This document shows, piece after piece, positions 35,457 to 46,379 of a stretch of DNA of 64,000 bases. A program made the translations under genes and the position numbers. This DNA comes from Thermomicrobium sp. 4228-Ro. Its GTDB lineage: Bacteria; Chloroflexota; Chloroflexia; Thermomicrobiales; Thermomicrobiaceae. Every line of letters starts with the position of its first letter. The first letter of the stretch is position 1. The DNA lies in the NCBI RefSeq assembly GCF_026241205.1, contig NZ_JAPFQM010000001.1:1426001-1490000 (forward strand), given 5' to 3'. The notes beneath the pieces were generated by a model. It saw nothing but the letters and a program-made list of their open reading frames with translations. It searched no databases and was not told the DNA's origin.

Positions 35457-36386
35457 TCAGGACAGTGGCAGGGCTGCCATCTGATAGGTGCGCCAGACGT
35501 GCGCGCCAGCACGGCCGTAGAACGCGGCGAGTTCTGTCCAGTCAATGACCGCCCAGCGCGCACCGGTGTCGCGCAAGAACGCGAGAGCGCCTCGAACCAT
35601 GGCGAGACCGAAGCCCTGTTTGCGATGGGTGGCAGCAATGCCGAGTGGGCCGAGGCCGCCAACAGGACCTGACAGGACGGGGGCCCAGAAGAGGCTCGGC
35701 GGGGGTGGCCACGAACCGGGCGGATGGGCCGCCGCGAAGCCGATAAGCTTGCCGTCGCGACGCAGGCCGAGAACCGTGGCGCCGGCCTCGTAGGCCTCAG
35801 CGACGTCGACTTCCCATTCCCCTGGAAATTCCCGAGCTAAAAAGGCGAGCATCTCGTCGCGAGGCGCTGGCTCGAGGGTGACGCCATCGGGCCAGCTGGG
35901 TGGCACGGGTAGCACAGTGAGATCGACGAGAAGGTCATGGAAGACCTCACGCGGGAATGCACCGGATCGTCGGAGGAAGCGCCAGGTCGTCAGCGGCGCC
36001 TCGAGCGGAATACCCGGGACGAGGTGACCCGGTCCGCCACCGAAGACGAGTACGCGATACCCGTGCCGCGTTGCGTCTCGGCTGGCCTGGGCGAGGAGAG
36101 CCTGGCCGATTCCCTGGCGGCGCGCGCGCCGGGCGACAACGAAGAGTGTGACGAACCCGACACCGGCTGGAAACCACGGTCGCGCAGGAAGACGGACCAG
36201 TATCGCTCCGAGCAGCTCCGATCGCTGGCAGGCTACCCACCCTGTAGCGAGCTCGTTCGGGCCGATTCGCCAACGATGCAGCAGGAGTTCGGTGGACAGC
36301 GGCAGAGCGTGACCGAACTCCTCGTTCCAGAGATCAACCACTCCGGCTGCATTCTGGTCTTGATACGGTTCCAGAGTCCAGCCCAT
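35457..36386 (-). CDS. Tandem GNAT-family N-acetyltransferase
   Basis: A 309-residue protein with two GNAT-like halves. The first has the acetyl-CoA loop RRARRQGIGQALL near 88-100. The second has GPLGIAATHRKQGFGLAMVRGAL near 250-272 and ends AAFYGRAGAHVW. The acceptor is unknown. It lies just upstream of, and on the same strand as, the RlmI-type gene, with 61 bases between them, and 30 bases below nuoN. Confidence 0.8.
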   Translation of the reverse strand: MGWTLEPYQDQNAAGVVDLWNEEFGHALPLSTELLLHRWRIGPNELATGWVACQRSELLGAILVRLPARPWFPAGVGFVTLFVVARRARRQGIGQALLAQASRDATRHGYRVLVFGGGPGHLVPGIPLEAPLTTWRFLRRSGAFPREVFHDLLVDLTVLPVPPSWPDGVTLEPAPRDEMLAFLAREFPGEWEVDVAEAYEAGATVLGLRRDGKLIGFAAAHPPGSWPPPPSLFWAPVLSGPVGGLGPLGIAATHRKQGFGLAMVRGALAFLRDTGARWAVIDWTELAAFYGRAGAHVWRTYQMAALPLS

Positions 36387-36416
36387 GGCCCTTCCCCGGT
36401 CGCCGTGATTGCCTGA

Positions 36417-37904
36417 TCAGGTGAGCGCGGTCGGCCAGCGCTGTGCCAACTCGAGAATCGGGCCCGAGACCAGACCGAGCGCCAGCGTCACTCCGGCCAT
36501 GACGACGAGCCCCAGCCCCAGCAGCGGGGTGCGAGCCGGCTGCCAGGTTCCGGCAGGTTCCTCGAAGTACATCCGTGTCACGACCCGGAGGTAGAAAAAC
36601 GCCGAGACCGCGCTCATCACCACGATCGCGACGGCGAGCCAGAGTTGCCCAGCCTCGATGAGTGCCAGGATGACATAGTACTTGGCGTAGAACCCGAGCA
36701 GCGGTGGCATACCCATCAACGACAGCATGAAGATCGCCATCATGAGCGCAGCCAGCGGTGCCCGACTCGCCAGGCCAGCGACGTCGTCAAGTGTCGTGCC
36801 GAGTCCACGTTCTTGCAGCCAGGCGATGATCCCGAAGGCACCGATGTTCATGAAGGCATAGGCAAACAAGTAGAAGAGGACGCTACCGACGCTGCGATCG
36901 CCTGGCTGACCGGTCGTGAAGGCAGCGAGGCCAGCCAGCATGTACCCGGTGTGACCGATGGCCGAGTAGCCGAGCATCCGCTTGAGATCACGCTGCGCGA
37001 TCGCCACGACGTTGCCATAAACCATCGTGACAAGCGCCAGCGCCGCCAGCAGGTCGACCCACCGTTCGCTGAGCGGTTGCAGGCCCTGGACGAGAATCCG
37101 AGCCATCGCGGCGAAGCCAGCCACCTTCGGAACGACGGACATGTACGCGGAAACTGGCGTCGGTGCGCCCTGGTATGCATCCGGCGTCCACATGTGGAAC
37201 GGCACAGCGGCGATCTTGAAACCGAGACCAACCGTCAAAAGGAGGAGGGCCAACAGGAGTGCGGGATCGAGCGGCTGTCCAGGTGTCACGACTGTCCGAA
37301 GTGTGTGACTGATATCGCTGAGAACGATGCTCCCGGTCAACCCGTACATCCAGGCCATACCGTAGATGAGGATCGCGGTCGCGAAGGCACCGAGGAGAAA
37401 GTATTTGAGTGCACCTTCGACACTGGTGATGCGCCGACGAGCGAAAGCCGTCAGTGCGTAGACAGCGACGGCGCTCGTTTCGAGGCCCAGCAGGAGTACG
37501 ATGAGGTCACCGGCTGCGCCGACGATCAGCGTCCCGAGCACCGAGAAGAGTAAGAGCGAGAGGTACTCCGCTTGGCCGATGCCGCCCGGCTCGAGGCCTG
37601 ATTCGGTGTACCCAGCTGACACGAGAACCGAGAGAAGACCAGCGACCAAGGCGACGAGCGCCACGACCAGCGCGAACCAGTCTGCCCGGTAACTCGCTCC
37701 GAAGGTTGTCGCGCCGCGGCTCCAGTCGATCGTCGCGAGCGAGCCGAGCGCGAGCACGTGCCCGGCGATCGCGATACCCAGCATCAGGCGAGCGGAGGGG
37801 CGCGAGACCAGCGCGTCGATCGCGAGCAAGAGGACGATCGTTCCGACGATGATCAGCGGTGGGACGAGGAGCGACCACTCGGGTGCGGCGAGTCGCAAGG
37901 GCAT
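36417..37904 (-). CDS. nuoN: NADH-quinone oxidoreductase subunit N
   Basis: A 495-residue antiporter-like proton-pumping subunit with about 14 membrane helices. It has [33 protein letters not shown], and [12 protein letters not shown], with the lysines expected for proton transfer. It is the last gene of the nuo operon, 13 bases after nuoM. Confidence 0.93.
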   Translation of the reverse strand: MPLRLAAPEWSLLVPPLIIVGTIVLLLAIDALVSRPSARLMLGIAIAGHVLALGSLATIDWSRGATTFGASYRADWFALVVALVALVAGLLSVLVSAGYTESGLEPGGIGQAEYLSLLLFSVLGTLIVGAAGDLIVLLLGLETSAVAVYALTAFARRRITSVEGALKYFLLGAFATAILIYGMAWMYGLTGSIVLSDISHTLRTVVTPGQPLDPALLLALLLLTVGLGFKIAAVPFHMWTPDAYQGAPTPVSAYMSVVPKVAGFAAMARILVQGLQPLSERWVDLLAALALVTMVYGNVVAIAQRDLKRMLGYSAIGHTGYMLAGLAAFTTGQPGDRSVGSVLFYLFAYAFMNIGAFGIIAWLQERGLGTTLDDVAGLASRAPLAALMMAIFMLSLMGMPPLLGFYAKYYVILALIEAGQLWLAVAIVVMSAVSAFFYLRVVTRMYFEEPAGTWQPARTPLLGLGLVVMAGVTLALGLVSGPILELAQRWPTALT

Positions 37905-37917
37905 CGACTCTCCTCCT

Positions 37918-39504
37918 TCACAGCCCAGTGCCGGTCACAGTCGCCAGGAGCGCGGCGAGCGTCGATTCGATCATCCGCAGAACCGGTAACGGGTAGACAC
38001 CGACCCACACCGTCAGGAGCGCGAGTGGTGCGAGCGTGAGCGCCTCACGCCAGTTCACGTCCGGGAAGGTGCGCGGGTCGAGCGGTGGATGCTCCACATC
38101 GCCTCCCCCAGCGACCGGTGGGACACCATGAGCCGCAGCGAGCCGGAGTTCGGGGTCGTCCGGATCGGGCGGCTCACCCGGCGCGCGAACGAGCGCGACA
38201 CGCTGGAAGACGCGCAGCATGTACCAGGCCGCCAGGATCACGACAGCCGTGCCCAACACACCGGCCCACCGGTAGGCCCGGAATCCGCCGAGCAAGGCGA
38301 GGAACTCCCCGACGAATCCGCTCAGTCCAGGGAGACCGAGCGAGGCGAAAGCGAATAGACCGAAGAACGCGGTGAAGACGGGCATGTTCCTCGCGAGGCC
38401 ACCGAAAACCGCGAGTTCTCGGGTGTGTGCGCGCTCGTAGAGGATACCGACGATGAGGAAGAGCGCGCTGGTGACGAAGCCGTGGCTGAGCATCACCACC
38501 ATCGCCCCGCTCAGGCCAGGCTGGTTGAGCGCGAAGATGCCGAGCGTGACGAACCCCATGTGGCTGACCGACGAGTAGGCGACCAGCTTCTTGAAGTCGC
38601 GCTGGACGAGCGCCATGAGCGCACCATAGAGGATGGCGATGACGGAGAGGACAACGATCGCCGGAGCCCACGCTCGGCTCGCATCGGGGAAGAGCGGGAG
38701 ATTGAAACGCAGGAACCCGTATCCACCCATTTTCAGGAGGACGCCAGCGAGGATGACGGAACCGGCTGTCGGTGCCTCGACGTGGGCATCGGGAAGCCAG
38801 GTATGGAACGGCCACATGGGCACCTTGATGGCGAAAGCGAGGAAGAACGCGAGGAAGGCCCAGAACTGGAACGTCTGACTATAGTGGCCTTGCGCGAGTT
38901 CGAGGACATCGAGCGTGCGGACACCCGTCCGCTGAAAGTACTCCTGGTACAGTGCCACGATGCCGACGAGCATCAGGAGGCTGCCGGCCAGCGTGTAGAG
39001 AAAGAACTTGACGGCTGCGTACACGCGGTTGGCACTTCCCCATACACCGATGATGAGTGCCATCGGAATGAGGACGATTTCCCAGAAGACGTAGAACAGG
39101 AAGAGGTCGAGGCTGACGAAAACACCGAGCATGCCCGTGGCCAGTAACAGGAGCGTGATGTAGTACTCGCGGACCCGGTGTCGGATCGGCTCCCAGGAGG
39201 CGATCACCGCGATCAGCGTGAGGAGCGTCGTCAACCCGACGAGCGGAGCGCTGATCCCATCCACGCCCAGTCGATAGGCGATGCCGAGTTCCGGCAGCCA
39301 CTCGAACGTCTCGGTGAACTGCATGCCCGAGCGCTGCGGATCGAACGCGATCAGCATGCCGATCGAGAGCAGGAACGAGATGCTGCTGGCGACGAGTGCC
39401 ACCCATCGGGCGGCGCGCGGTGAGGCGTTTGCCCACAGGAACAGGATGACCGCTCCGGCGAGTGGGCTGTAGGTTATCAGACTCAAGATCGGCAGCTGCT
39501 CCAC
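37918..39504 (-). CDS. nuoM: NADH-quinone oxidoreductase subunit M
   Basis: A 528-residue antiporter-like subunit of complex I. Diagnostic segments are [51 protein letters not shown], and [15 protein letters not shown] start at GTG 39504 because GGAGGAGAG lies eight bases upstream; a GTG at 39519 is an alternative but places the ribosome site inside the gene. nuoL ends 21 bases upstream. Confidence 0.93.
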   Translation of the reverse strand: MEQLPILSLITYSPLAGAVILFLWANASPRAARWVALVASSISFLLSIGMLIAFDPQRSGMQFTETFEWLPELGIAYRLGVDGISAPLVGLTTLLTLIAVIASWEPIRHRVREYYITLLLLATGMLGVFVSLDLFLFYVFWEIVLIPMALIIGVWGSANRVYAAVKFFLYTLAGSLLMLVGIVALYQEYFQRTGVRTLDVLELAQGHYSQTFQFWAFLAFFLAFAIKVPMWPFHTWLPDAHVEAPTAGSVILAGVLLKMGGYGFLRFNLPLFPDASRAWAPAIVVLSVIAILYGALMALVQRDFKKLVAYSSVSHMGFVTLGIFALNQPGLSGAMVVMLSHGFVTSALFLIVGILYERAHTRELAVFGGLARNMPVFTAFFGLFAFASLGLPGLSGFVGEFLALLGGFRAYRWAGVLGTAVVILAAWYMLRVFQRVALVRAPGEPPDPDDPELRLAAAHGVPPVAGGGDVEHPPLDPRTFPDVNWREALTLAPLALLTVWVGVYPLPVLRMIESTLAALLATVTGTGL

Positions 39505-39525
39505 CGCTCTCTCCTCCACCCTCGA

Positions 39526-41427
39526 TCAGCGGAACAGGGTGCTGCCCATCACGAGCGACACACCCACCAGGACGACCGTTGCCAGCGCGATGAGGAGCAC
39601 GTAGTTCGCGACCAGTCCGGTTTGGAGACGTCGCCAGAGTTGCGCGAGTGCAGCGACTGCCCGGGCCAGACCGTTGACTGCGCCGTCGATGATGCCGACA
39701 TCGACCGCACGCCAGAGCCAGTCGGCGAAGGCGTCGAGCGGGCGTACGATGTATCGCTGGTACAGGAAGTCGAAATACCAGCCGTTCGCAGCAAGCCGAT
39801 ACAGCCAGCCGAGCCGCTCGGCGACCGTCGCCGGCGAGAGCGTACCGCGGACGTAGGCCGCGTGCGCGAGTCCGAGCCCCGCCAGCGCGACGAGAGTCGA
39901 AAGCGTCGCGAATGCCAGTGTGAGGCTGAGTGACACGTCATGGTGCTCGGCTGTTTCGAAGACCGGCTCCAACGCGTGGTGGATCCAGCCGTTTTCCGGC
40001 GGCACCCCAGCGAAGCCAGCGAGCAGTGCTCCGATGGCCAGGACGACGAGCGGGACCGACATCGTCGCCGGTGGGTCGTGCGGGTGCAGCTCGTGTGGGT
40101 CGAAGCGTGGTTCGCCGTGGAAGGTGAGGAAGACAGCCCGGAACATGTAGAGCGACGTGAAGAAGGCTGCGACGAGACCGAGAAGCGCGAGCAGCGGTGC
40201 GCCACCGACCCACGCCCCGACCAGGATCTCGTCCTTGCTCCAGAAACCGGCCAGGGGCACGATGCCAGCATTGGCAGCCGCACCGATGACAAACGTCCAG
40301 TAGGTGATCGGCATCCAGCGCTTGAGCCCCCCCATCCGGCGCATGTCGAGTTCGTCGTGGAGCGCGTGCATCACCGCGCCGGAGCCGAGGAACAGGAGAG
40401 CCTTGAAGAAGGCGTGTGTGAACAAGTGGAAAATCGCCGGGATCCAGGCGCCGACACCGAGTGCCAGCGCCATGTAGCCGAGCTGGCTCACCGTCGAGTA
40501 CGCGATGACGCGCTTGATGTCGAACTGGGTCACCGCGATCGTGGCAGCGACGAACGCGGTGAGCGCGCCGATCAGCGCGACGACCGACATCGCGGTCGGT
40601 GATGCCAGGAAGATCGGATGGGTGCGCGCGACCATGAAGATGCCCGCCGTGACCATCGTCGCGGCGTGGATCAGCGCCGAGACGGGTGTCGGGCCTTCCA
40701 TCGCGTCCGGAAGCCAGACGAAGAGCGGCAGCTGGGCCGACTTCCCCACCGCCCCGGTGAAGAGCAAGAGGGCGATCGCCGTAATGGTACCGGACGAGAG
40801 CTCGGGAATCGCCTGGAAGACGGCCTCGTAGTCCAATGTGCCCAGAGTCGTGAAGATCAGCATGACGCCGAGCGCGAACCCGAAGTCACCGATCCGGTTG
40901 ACGGCGAACGCCTTCTTGGCTGCTTCGGCTGCTGAGCGTCGCCGGAACCAGAAACCGATGAGCAGGTACGAGCACAGGCCGACTGCTTCCCAGAACACGA
41001 AGAGCACCAGGAAGTTGTTGGCGAGGACGAGCATGACCATCGAGAAGACGAACAGCGGCAGCCAGGCGAAGAAGCGATAGTAGGCCGGATCGTGGTGCAT
41101 GTAGCCGATCGAATAGATGTGGACGAGCAGGCTGACGCCGGTCACCACGAGCAACATCACGGCTGTGAGCTCGTCCACGACCAGTTCGACCGGCACGTGG
41201 AAGTCTCCCGCAGTGATCCAAGTGTAGAGCGGTTGTCGCAGGACCTCGTGGCGGCCCAACACGGCTGCTGCGGCGAGGAGACTCACGAGGAACGAGAGAG
41301 CGACCGCCGGCACGGCCAACCAGTGTGCGCGCTGACGGATCCACCACTTGCCGAAGAGAAAGTTCAGGAGTGCGGCCAGCAGCGGCGCGAGCGGAATGAT
41401 GACCAACCACGAAACGGTTCGTTCCAT
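39526..41427 (-). CDS. nuoL: NADH-quinone oxidoreductase subunit L
   Basis: A 633-residue antiporter-like subunit at the distal end of the membrane arm. It has SIGYMHHDPAYYRFF, FWEAVGLCSYLLIGFWF, LPLFVWLPDAMEGPTPVSALIHAATM and YSTVSQLGYMALALG. The C-terminal amphipathic helix region is present. The start is ATG 41427 with GGAGAAG upstream; the codon before it is GTG, so one residue more is possible. Confidence 0.94.
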   Translation of the reverse strand: MERTVSWLVIIPLAPLLAALLNFLFGKWWIRQRAHWLAVPAVALSFLVSLLAAAAVLGRHEVLRQPLYTWITAGDFHVPVELVVDELTAVMLLVVTGVSLLVHIYSIGYMHHDPAYYRFFAWLPLFVFSMVMLVLANNFLVLFVFWEAVGLCSYLLIGFWFRRRSAAEAAKKAFAVNRIGDFGFALGVMLIFTTLGTLDYEAVFQAIPELSSGTITAIALLLFTGAVGKSAQLPLFVWLPDAMEGPTPVSALIHAATMVTAGIFMVARTHPIFLASPTAMSVVALIGALTAFVAATIAVTQFDIKRVIAYSTVSQLGYMALALGVGAWIPAIFHLFTHAFFKALLFLGSGAVMHALHDELDMRRMGGLKRWMPITYWTFVIGAAANAGIVPLAGFWSKDEILVGAWVGGAPLLALLGLVAAFFTSLYMFRAVFLTFHGEPRFDPHELHPHDPPATMSVPLVVLAIGALLAGFAGVPPENGWIHHALEPVFETAEHHDVSLSLTLAFATLSTLVALAGLGLAHAAYVRGTLSPATVAERLGWLYRLAANGWYFDFLYQRYIVRPLDAFADWLWRAVDVGIIDGAVNGLARAVAALAQLWRRLQTGLVANYVLLIALATVVLVGVSLVMGSTLFR

Positions 41428-41440
41428 CACTCTTCTCCGT

Positions 41441-41749
41441 TCACTCGCGGAGCTGCCGGAGCTCGTCGATATCGACCGTATCGGTGCGCCGGGTGAGTGC
41501 CATCACGATTCCGAGTCCGACTACTGCCTCGGCGGCAGCGACGGCGATCACGAAGAGCGCGAAGACTTGTCCGGTGAGCTGGTGCAGTTCCCACGCGAAG
41601 CCGGCGAGACTGACGTTCACCGCGTTGAGCATCAGCTCGACGCACATGAAGATGACGAGGACGTTGCGGCGCGTGAGCACGCCGACCATCCCGATGATGA
41701 ACAGCGCTGCGCTGAGGAGGAGGAAATGCGTCGCCGTCAATTCGGTCAT
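41441..41749 (-). CDS. nuoK: NADH-quinone oxidoreductase subunit K
   Basis: A 102-residue three-helix subunit with the conserved buried glutamates in CVELMLNAVN and AAAEAVVGLGI. I choose ATG 41749, which overlaps the nuoJ stop (ATGA) and has GGAGGAG immediately upstream; this gives the family's usual length. An ATG at 41761 would add four residues. Confidence 0.95.
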   Translation of the reverse strand: MTELTATHFLLLSAALFIIGMVGVLTRRNVLVIFMCVELMLNAVNVSLAGFAWELHQLTGQVFALFVIAVAAAEAVVGLGIVMALTRRTDTVDIDELRQLRE

Positions 41750-42471
41750 TGTCTCCTCCATTCGCCCCAGGCGGGTTGCTCGGTGAACTCGTCCGGAGTC
41801 CGAGCCAGCACGATCGGCCGACCACCGCCAGCTTCCTTCACGCGACCGTCCTGCGGCCCCGGCAGTGCGACCGGAATCGCCGGCTGGTCGAGTCCACGTG
41901 GATGCGCGAGCGAGATCGTCATGACGCGCCGGGCCGCGGCCAGGCGCTCGCTGACCGCCTCGGGCCGTGCCAAGACGATGGCTCCGATCGTTGCCGCGAG
42001 GAGAAGCAACGCGGTCAGCTGAATCGCGAGCATGTAGTCCGAGTACAGCACCTGACCGAGGGCCCGGGTATTGCCCCCCACTATCGCGACCGTTTCGTCC
42101 GTCCAGGGGCCTGGCGCGCCGCGTAGGCCACGAGCGAGGACGGCTGCGCTGACTTCGGCGAGGAGGGCGAGGCCGAGCACGAGACCGGTGGCGATCCGCA
42201 ACGGGCGCCGCCCGTGGAACTCCGGGAGGTCGTCCGGGTGCACGAGCATCGTGACAAAGACGACCAGTACGATCACGGCACCGGCGTAGACGATCACCTG
42301 CACGACTGCCAGGAACTCGGCACGCGCGATGAGGTAGATCGCTGCCACGTTGAGGAACGACAACACGAGCCCGATCGCGCTGTGGATCGGATTCCGTGCG
42401 ACGACGACCCCCAGCGCACCGAGCATCGCGACCAGCGCCAAGAGCCAGAAGACCAGCACCTGTACCGTCAT
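41746..42471 (-). CDS. nuoJ: NADH-quinone oxidoreductase subunit J
   Basis: A 241-residue membrane subunit. The first 165 residues hold the five-helix core (ARNPIHSAIGLVLSFLNVAAIYL, VVQVIVYAGAVIVLVVFVTML). The remaining tail of about 60 residues is polar and Pro/Arg-rich. nuoH ends 19 bases upstream, so there is no room for nuoI, which commonly lies between H and J. Confidence 0.92.
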   Translation of the reverse strand: MTVQVLVFWLLALVAMLGALGVVVARNPIHSAIGLVLSFLNVAAIYLIARAEFLAVVQVIVYAGAVIVLVVFVTMLVHPDDLPEFHGRRPLRIATGLVLGLALLAEVSAAVLARGLRGAPGPWTDETVAIVGGNTRALGQVLYSDYMLAIQLTALLLLAATIGAIVLARPEAVSERLAAARRVMTISLAHPRGLDQPAIPVALPGPQDGRVKEAGGGRPIVLARTPDEFTEQPAWGEWRRQ

Positions 42472-42490
42472 ACCCGGCGTAGCCTCTCCC

Positions 42491-43516
42491 TCAGAGTGCG
42501 CCGATTCCCCAGAGCCGGACCAGCCCGGTCAGCGCGATGTTGATCAGTGCGAGTGGTAACAGTACCTTCCAGGCGAGCCCCATCAGCTGGTCGTAGCGGA
42601 AACGCGGCAGCGTCGCCCGCAACCAAACGTAGAAGAACAGGAAGAAGAGTGCCTTGAGGGCGAGCCACCACACACCGTCGGCGATCGGTCCGTCGATGCC
42701 CCCGAGAAATAGCGTCGCTGCCAGCAGCGAGACGACGATCATGTTGATGTACTCGGCCAGGAAGTAGAACGAGAAGCGAAAACCGGAATACTCGGTGAAG
42801 TAGCCTGCGACGAGTTCCGTTTCGGCTTCCGGTAGATCGAACGGCGCGCGGTTCGTCTCGGCGACGGCAGCGATGAGGAAGAGCGCGAAAGCGAGTGGTT
42901 GCGAGAGGATGTACCAGTTCGGAAGCGTCAATGGGCCGAGAACGAGTGACCGCTGCTGTTCCCGCAAGATGTCCTGCAAGCTGAGCGATCCGGAGAGGAT
43001 CAGCACACCGACCAACGAGAGCCCGAGCACGAGCTCGTAGCTGATCACCTGCGCGGTCGAGCGCAATGCTCCGAGCAACGAGTAGCGATTGCCGGATGCA
43101 TAGCCGCCGAGGATGATCCCGTAGACGCCGACCGATCCCAGCGCGAGGACATAGAGAACGGCGACATTGATGTCGGCAACGAGCAGCGGGATGTCGATTC
43201 CGAAAAGGTGCAGGGAATCGCCGAAGGGAATCACCGCCGCGCCGAGCGGTGCCAGCGCGAAGGAGAGGAGTGGCGCGACGAGGAAGACCAGCCGGTCGGC
43301 ATTCGCTGGGACGATGTCTTCCTTCGCGAGGAGCTTGATCCCATCGGCGATCGGTTGGAGCAGGCCGAAGGGTCCAGTCCGGTTCGGCCCGACGCGGTGT
43401 TGCATGCGTGCGAGCACGCGCCGCTCGAACCAGGTCATGTAGGCCATCAGCCCGAGCAGCACGTTGAGGAGAACGAACCCGACGAGATAGCTGACGATCA
43501 ACCGCTGCCAGTCCAT
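42491..43516 (-). CDS. nuoH: NADH-quinone oxidoreductase subunit H
   Basis: A 341-residue quinone-site membrane subunit. Diagnostic motifs are RMQHRVGPNRTGPFGLLQP, GIKLLAKEDI, and RAPFDLPEAETELVAGY followed by EYSG. The start at ATG 43516 (MDWQRL) is chosen over an upstream extension that lacks hydrophobic character. nuoD ends 31 bases upstream. Confidence 0.95.
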   Translation of the reverse strand: MDWQRLIVSYLVGFVLLNVLLGLMAYMTWFERRVLARMQHRVGPNRTGPFGLLQPIADGIKLLAKEDIVPANADRLVFLVAPLLSFALAPLGAAVIPFGDSLHLFGIDIPLLVADINVAVLYVLALGSVGVYGIILGGYASGNRYSLLGALRSTAQVISYELVLGLSLVGVLILSGSLSLQDILREQQRSLVLGPLTLPNWYILSQPLAFALFLIAAVAETNRAPFDLPEAETELVAGYFTEYSGFRFSFYFLAEYINMIVVSLLAATLFLGGIDGPIADGVWWLALKALFFLFFYVWLRATLPRFRYDQLMGLAWKVLLPLALINIALTGLVRLWGIGAL

Positions 43517-43547
43517 CGATCCCGCTGCCCCACCTCGTCTCTCGCCG

Positions 43548-44777
43548 CTATCGATCGACCGACCCGAGCACGATATCGATCGTCCCGATGAGGGCGACGA
43601 TATCGGCAAGCATCGCGCCCTGTGCCATGTACGGGAGCGACTGAAGGTTGACGAAGTCCGGGGACCGGATGCGTAAGCGATACGGGATCGGGCTTCCGTC
43701 GCTGACGATGTAGTACCCCAGCTCGCCCTTGGAGTGCTCGACTGCGTGGTACACCTCCCCCTTGGGCGGGCTGAACCCTTTGATGACCCAGATGAAATGC
43801 CGTTGCATGTCTTCGGCAGTCGTCATCACGTTCTTGTGCGGCGGGATGACGTACCGCGACTCGTGGGCCATGAGCGGCCCGTCAGTCGGTACCTGGTCGA
43901 GACACTGTTCGATGATGCGGATCGATTGCCGCATTTCTTCGATCCGCACGAGATAGCGGTCATACACGTCACCGTGCGTGCCGAGCGGCACCTCGAACTC
44001 GACGCGGTCGTAGAGCAAGTACGGCATCGCCTTGCGCACGTCGTAGTTGACACCGGAGCCGCGCAGGCAAGCCCCGGTCAGACCGTAATTGATCGCGACC
44101 TCCGGTTCGATCACCCCGACGCCCTTGGTACGGGCGAGCCAGATCGGGTTCTCGGTGAGGAGATCCTCGTACTGGCGGATCGCCTTCGGGAAGTAGCGAC
44201 AAAAATCACGCACCATTTCCGGGAGATCAGGTGGGATCTCGCGCGAGAATCCTCCGATCTCCATCATGTTCGTCGTCAACCGTGCGCCGCAGAACTTCTC
44301 GAAGATATCGAGGATCAGTTCGCGGTCGCGGAAGGTATAGAGCGAGACGGAGAGCGCGCCGATGTCGAGCGCATGCGTGCCGAGCCAGACGAGGTGCGAG
44401 GCGATCCGTGTCAGCTCGGCCATGATCATCCGCCAGTACTGGGCACGTTCAGGCGCCTGGATGCCGCACAACTTCTCGACAGCCAGGACGTATCCGAGAT
44501 TGTTCGACGGTGCCGCCACGTAGTCGGTGCGGTCCGTCCAGGGGACGAACTGGGCGTACCGGTGCGACTCGCCGAGCTTTTCCACACCGCGATGGAGATA
44601 GCCGATCACCGGGTCGCAGGCGATGACCGTCTCGCCTTCCAGTGTCAACCGTACCCGGAGCACGCCGTGCGTACTCGGATGCTGTGGCCCCATGTTGAGG
44701 ACGAGTTCCCGGCGGGTCGGCGTGATCTGCCGTACCTCGCTGAGAATGACCGGTGTCGGCTGCGAGAAGTCGATCAT
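43548..44777 (-). CDS. nuoD: NADH-quinone oxidoreductase subunit D
   Basis: A 409-residue 49-kDa-type subunit that forms the quinone pocket with NuoB and NuoH. Conserved stretches are [39 protein letters not shown] and [15 protein letters not shown], with the C-terminal DIVLGSVDR. The ATG overlaps the nuoC stop by four bases. Upstream in-frame extension is low-complexity. Confidence 0.96.
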   Translation of the reverse strand: MIDFSQPTPVILSEVRQITPTRRELVLNMGPQHPSTHGVLRVRLTLEGETVIACDPVIGYLHRGVEKLGESHRYAQFVPWTDRTDYVAAPSNNLGYVLAVEKLCGIQAPERAQYWRMIMAELTRIASHLVWLGTHALDIGALSVSLYTFRDRELILDIFEKFCGARLTTNMMEIGGFSREIPPDLPEMVRDFCRYFPKAIRQYEDLLTENPIWLARTKGVGVIEPEVAINYGLTGACLRGSGVNYDVRKAMPYLLYDRVEFEVPLGTHGDVYDRYLVRIEEMRQSIRIIEQCLDQVPTDGPLMAHESRYVIPPHKNVMTTAEDMQRHFIWVIKGFSPPKGEVYHAVEHSKGELGYYIVSDGSPIPYRLRIRSPDFVNLQSLPYMAQGAMLADIVALIGTIDIVLGSVDR

Positions 44778-45388
44778 GGTCCTGGCCTCCGCAACGTACC
44801 GCGGATTCGCGGGGCAGGCGATTCGAAACCTGGCTGGACGTAGTCGCGGTAACCGCGTAACGGATAGTCCTTGCGCAAGGGGTGCCCCTCGTCCCAATCC
44901 TCCGGCAGGAGGATCCGCCGGAGGTCCGGGTGCCCCTCGAAGATGATGCCGAACATGTCGTAACACTCGCGCTCGAGCCAGTTCGCGCCAGCGAAGATCG
45001 GGACGAGCGACGGGACTGTCTCCCCGTCGTCGACGCCGCATTTGACCCGGAGCCGCTGTCGACGCGGGATCGAGTACAGCTGCACGACGACGTCGAAACG
45101 CGGACGTTCGCGGAGATACAACATATCGACTGCTGTGATGTCGGTCAGGTGGTTGTAGCGGAGTTCCGGGTGAGTCCGCAGGAAGTCGACGACGTCGCGC
45201 AACGCCTGGCGAACGACGCGGAGCGTCACCTCGTCGCGGAAGACGACCACTTCCTGGAACGCGTCCGGAAAGCGCTCCCGGACGAGCCGGACGGCTGGGT
45301 GTTGTTCCGGATCGGTCGGCCCCCAGTAGCCGGTCGTGTCCCACGGGCTCGTTTCCGGTGCAACCGGGAGTGACCGTGGCTCGCTCAT
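44774..45388 (-). CDS. nuoC: NADH-quinone oxidoreductase subunit C
   Basis: A 204-residue 30-kDa-type subunit with [12 protein letters not shown], the [12 protein letters not shown] segment, and the C-terminal [19 protein letters not shown], which dock it to NuoD. It is separate from NuoD, not fused. Its ATG at 45388 overlaps the nuoB stop (ATGA). Confidence 0.95.
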   Translation of the reverse strand: MSEPRSLPVAPETSPWDTTGYWGPTDPEQHPAVRLVRERFPDAFQEVVVFRDEVTLRVVRQALRDVVDFLRTHPELRYNHLTDITAVDMLYLRERPRFDVVVQLYSIPRRQRLRVKCGVDDGETVPSLVPIFAGANWLERECYDMFGIIFEGHPDLRRILLPEDWDEGHPLRKDYPLRGYRDYVQPGFESPAPRIRGTLRRPGP

Positions 45389-45954
45389 CCTGCCCCCTCG
45401 GATCGCGGTCCGAGCGCAGCGCGGGCAGCCTCGCGTTGCTCCTGCCGGTAAGCCTCGGCAGCCTCGAGCCCGTAGCGCTCTTTCAACCGTTCGTACCGGA
45501 TGATCCGGTTCTGCAGCTCGAGGACACCGTAATAGAGCGCTTCCGGAACCGGCGGACAGCCTGGCACGTAGATATCGACCGGAATGACCTGGTCTACACC
45601 CTGGACGACAGCGTACGTATCGAACGGTCCGCCGACGTTGGCGCAGCTGCCCATGCTGATGACCCACTTCGGGTCAGCCATCTGGTCGTAGAGCTGGCGC
45701 ACGACTGGGGCCATCTTCTTGGTGACGGTCCCCGCCACGATCATGAGATCGGCCTGGCGCGGCGAAGCGCGGTAGAGCATGCCGAAGCGTTCGGCCAGGT
45801 CGAAGCGCGGCATCGCCGAGCTGATCATCTCGATCGCACAGCACGCGAGGCCGAACTGGAGCCACCAGAGACTGGAGCGTCGTGCCCAGCTGAAGACCCA
45901 ATCGGCTGTGGTCGTGATGATGTTCGGGTGGCTCTGCGTCTGGCTCATACCCAT
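45385..45954 (-). CDS. nuoB: NADH-quinone oxidoreductase subunit B
   Basis: A 189-residue subunit holding the N2 iron-sulfur cluster. The ligands are visible in ACCAIE (two adjacent Cys), GSCANVGG and [11 protein letters not shown] start at ATG 45954, which has AAGGAG about seven bases upstream; ATG 45948 overlaps the nuoA stop and is also possible. The C-terminal tail of about 30 residues is charged. Confidence 0.95.
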   Translation of the reverse strand: MGMSQTQSHPNIITTTADWVFSWARRSSLWWLQFGLACCAIEMISSAMPRFDLAERFGMLYRASPRQADLMIVAGTVTKKMAPVVRQLYDQMADPKWVISMGSCANVGGPFDTYAVVQGVDQVIPVDIYVPGCPPVPEALYYGVLELQNRIIRYERLKERYGLEAAEAYRQEQREAARAALGPRSEGAG

Positions 45955-46304
45955 TCCAGGGCTCCTTTCCGCCACTCGTAGAGGAGCCCGATGAGCAAGA
46001 TGCCGACGAAGAGCGCAGCCTGCACGTAGCCGTAGAGTGCCAACGCGTCGAACGCGACAGCCCAGGGATAGAGGAAGATCGCTTCGACGTCGAAAACAAC
46101 GAACAGGAGCGCGACGAGATAGAAGCGCGGTGTGAACCGGCCGCGTGGTGGGTTGACATCCGGTACACCCGACTCGTAAGGCTGGAGCTTGGCTGGATTC
46201 GGCTTACGCGGTCGGACGAAATGCCCGAGCAGGATGAGGACCGTCCCCATCAAGGTGCTGGTGATCACGAGTAGTCCGATCACCGCGTAATCGACGAGCG
46301 ACAT
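45945..46304 (-). CDS. nuoA: NADH-quinone oxidoreductase subunit A
   Basis: A 119-residue three-helix subunit and the first gene of the operon. It has [12 protein letters not shown], then [22 protein letters not shown], the acidic helix typical of NuoA. The ATG at 46304 follows CGAGGTG. A 75-base spacer separates it from the penicillin-binding protein upstream. TATCCT on the minus strand near 46352 could be a -10, with a poor -35, so readthrough from the upstream gene is possible. Confidence 0.95.
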   Translation of the reverse strand: MSLVDYAVIGLLVITSTLMGTVLILLGHFVRPRKPNPAKLQPYESGVPDVNPPRGRFTPRFYLVALLFVVFDVEAIFLYPWAVAFDALALYGYVQAALFVGILLIGLLYEWRKGALEWV

Positions 46305-46379
46305 GGATACACCTCGCTCTCGCGGGCCCCTCTCACCCCGCTCGTGAAGGATAGCACGATCGATACACACGCACAGCGG

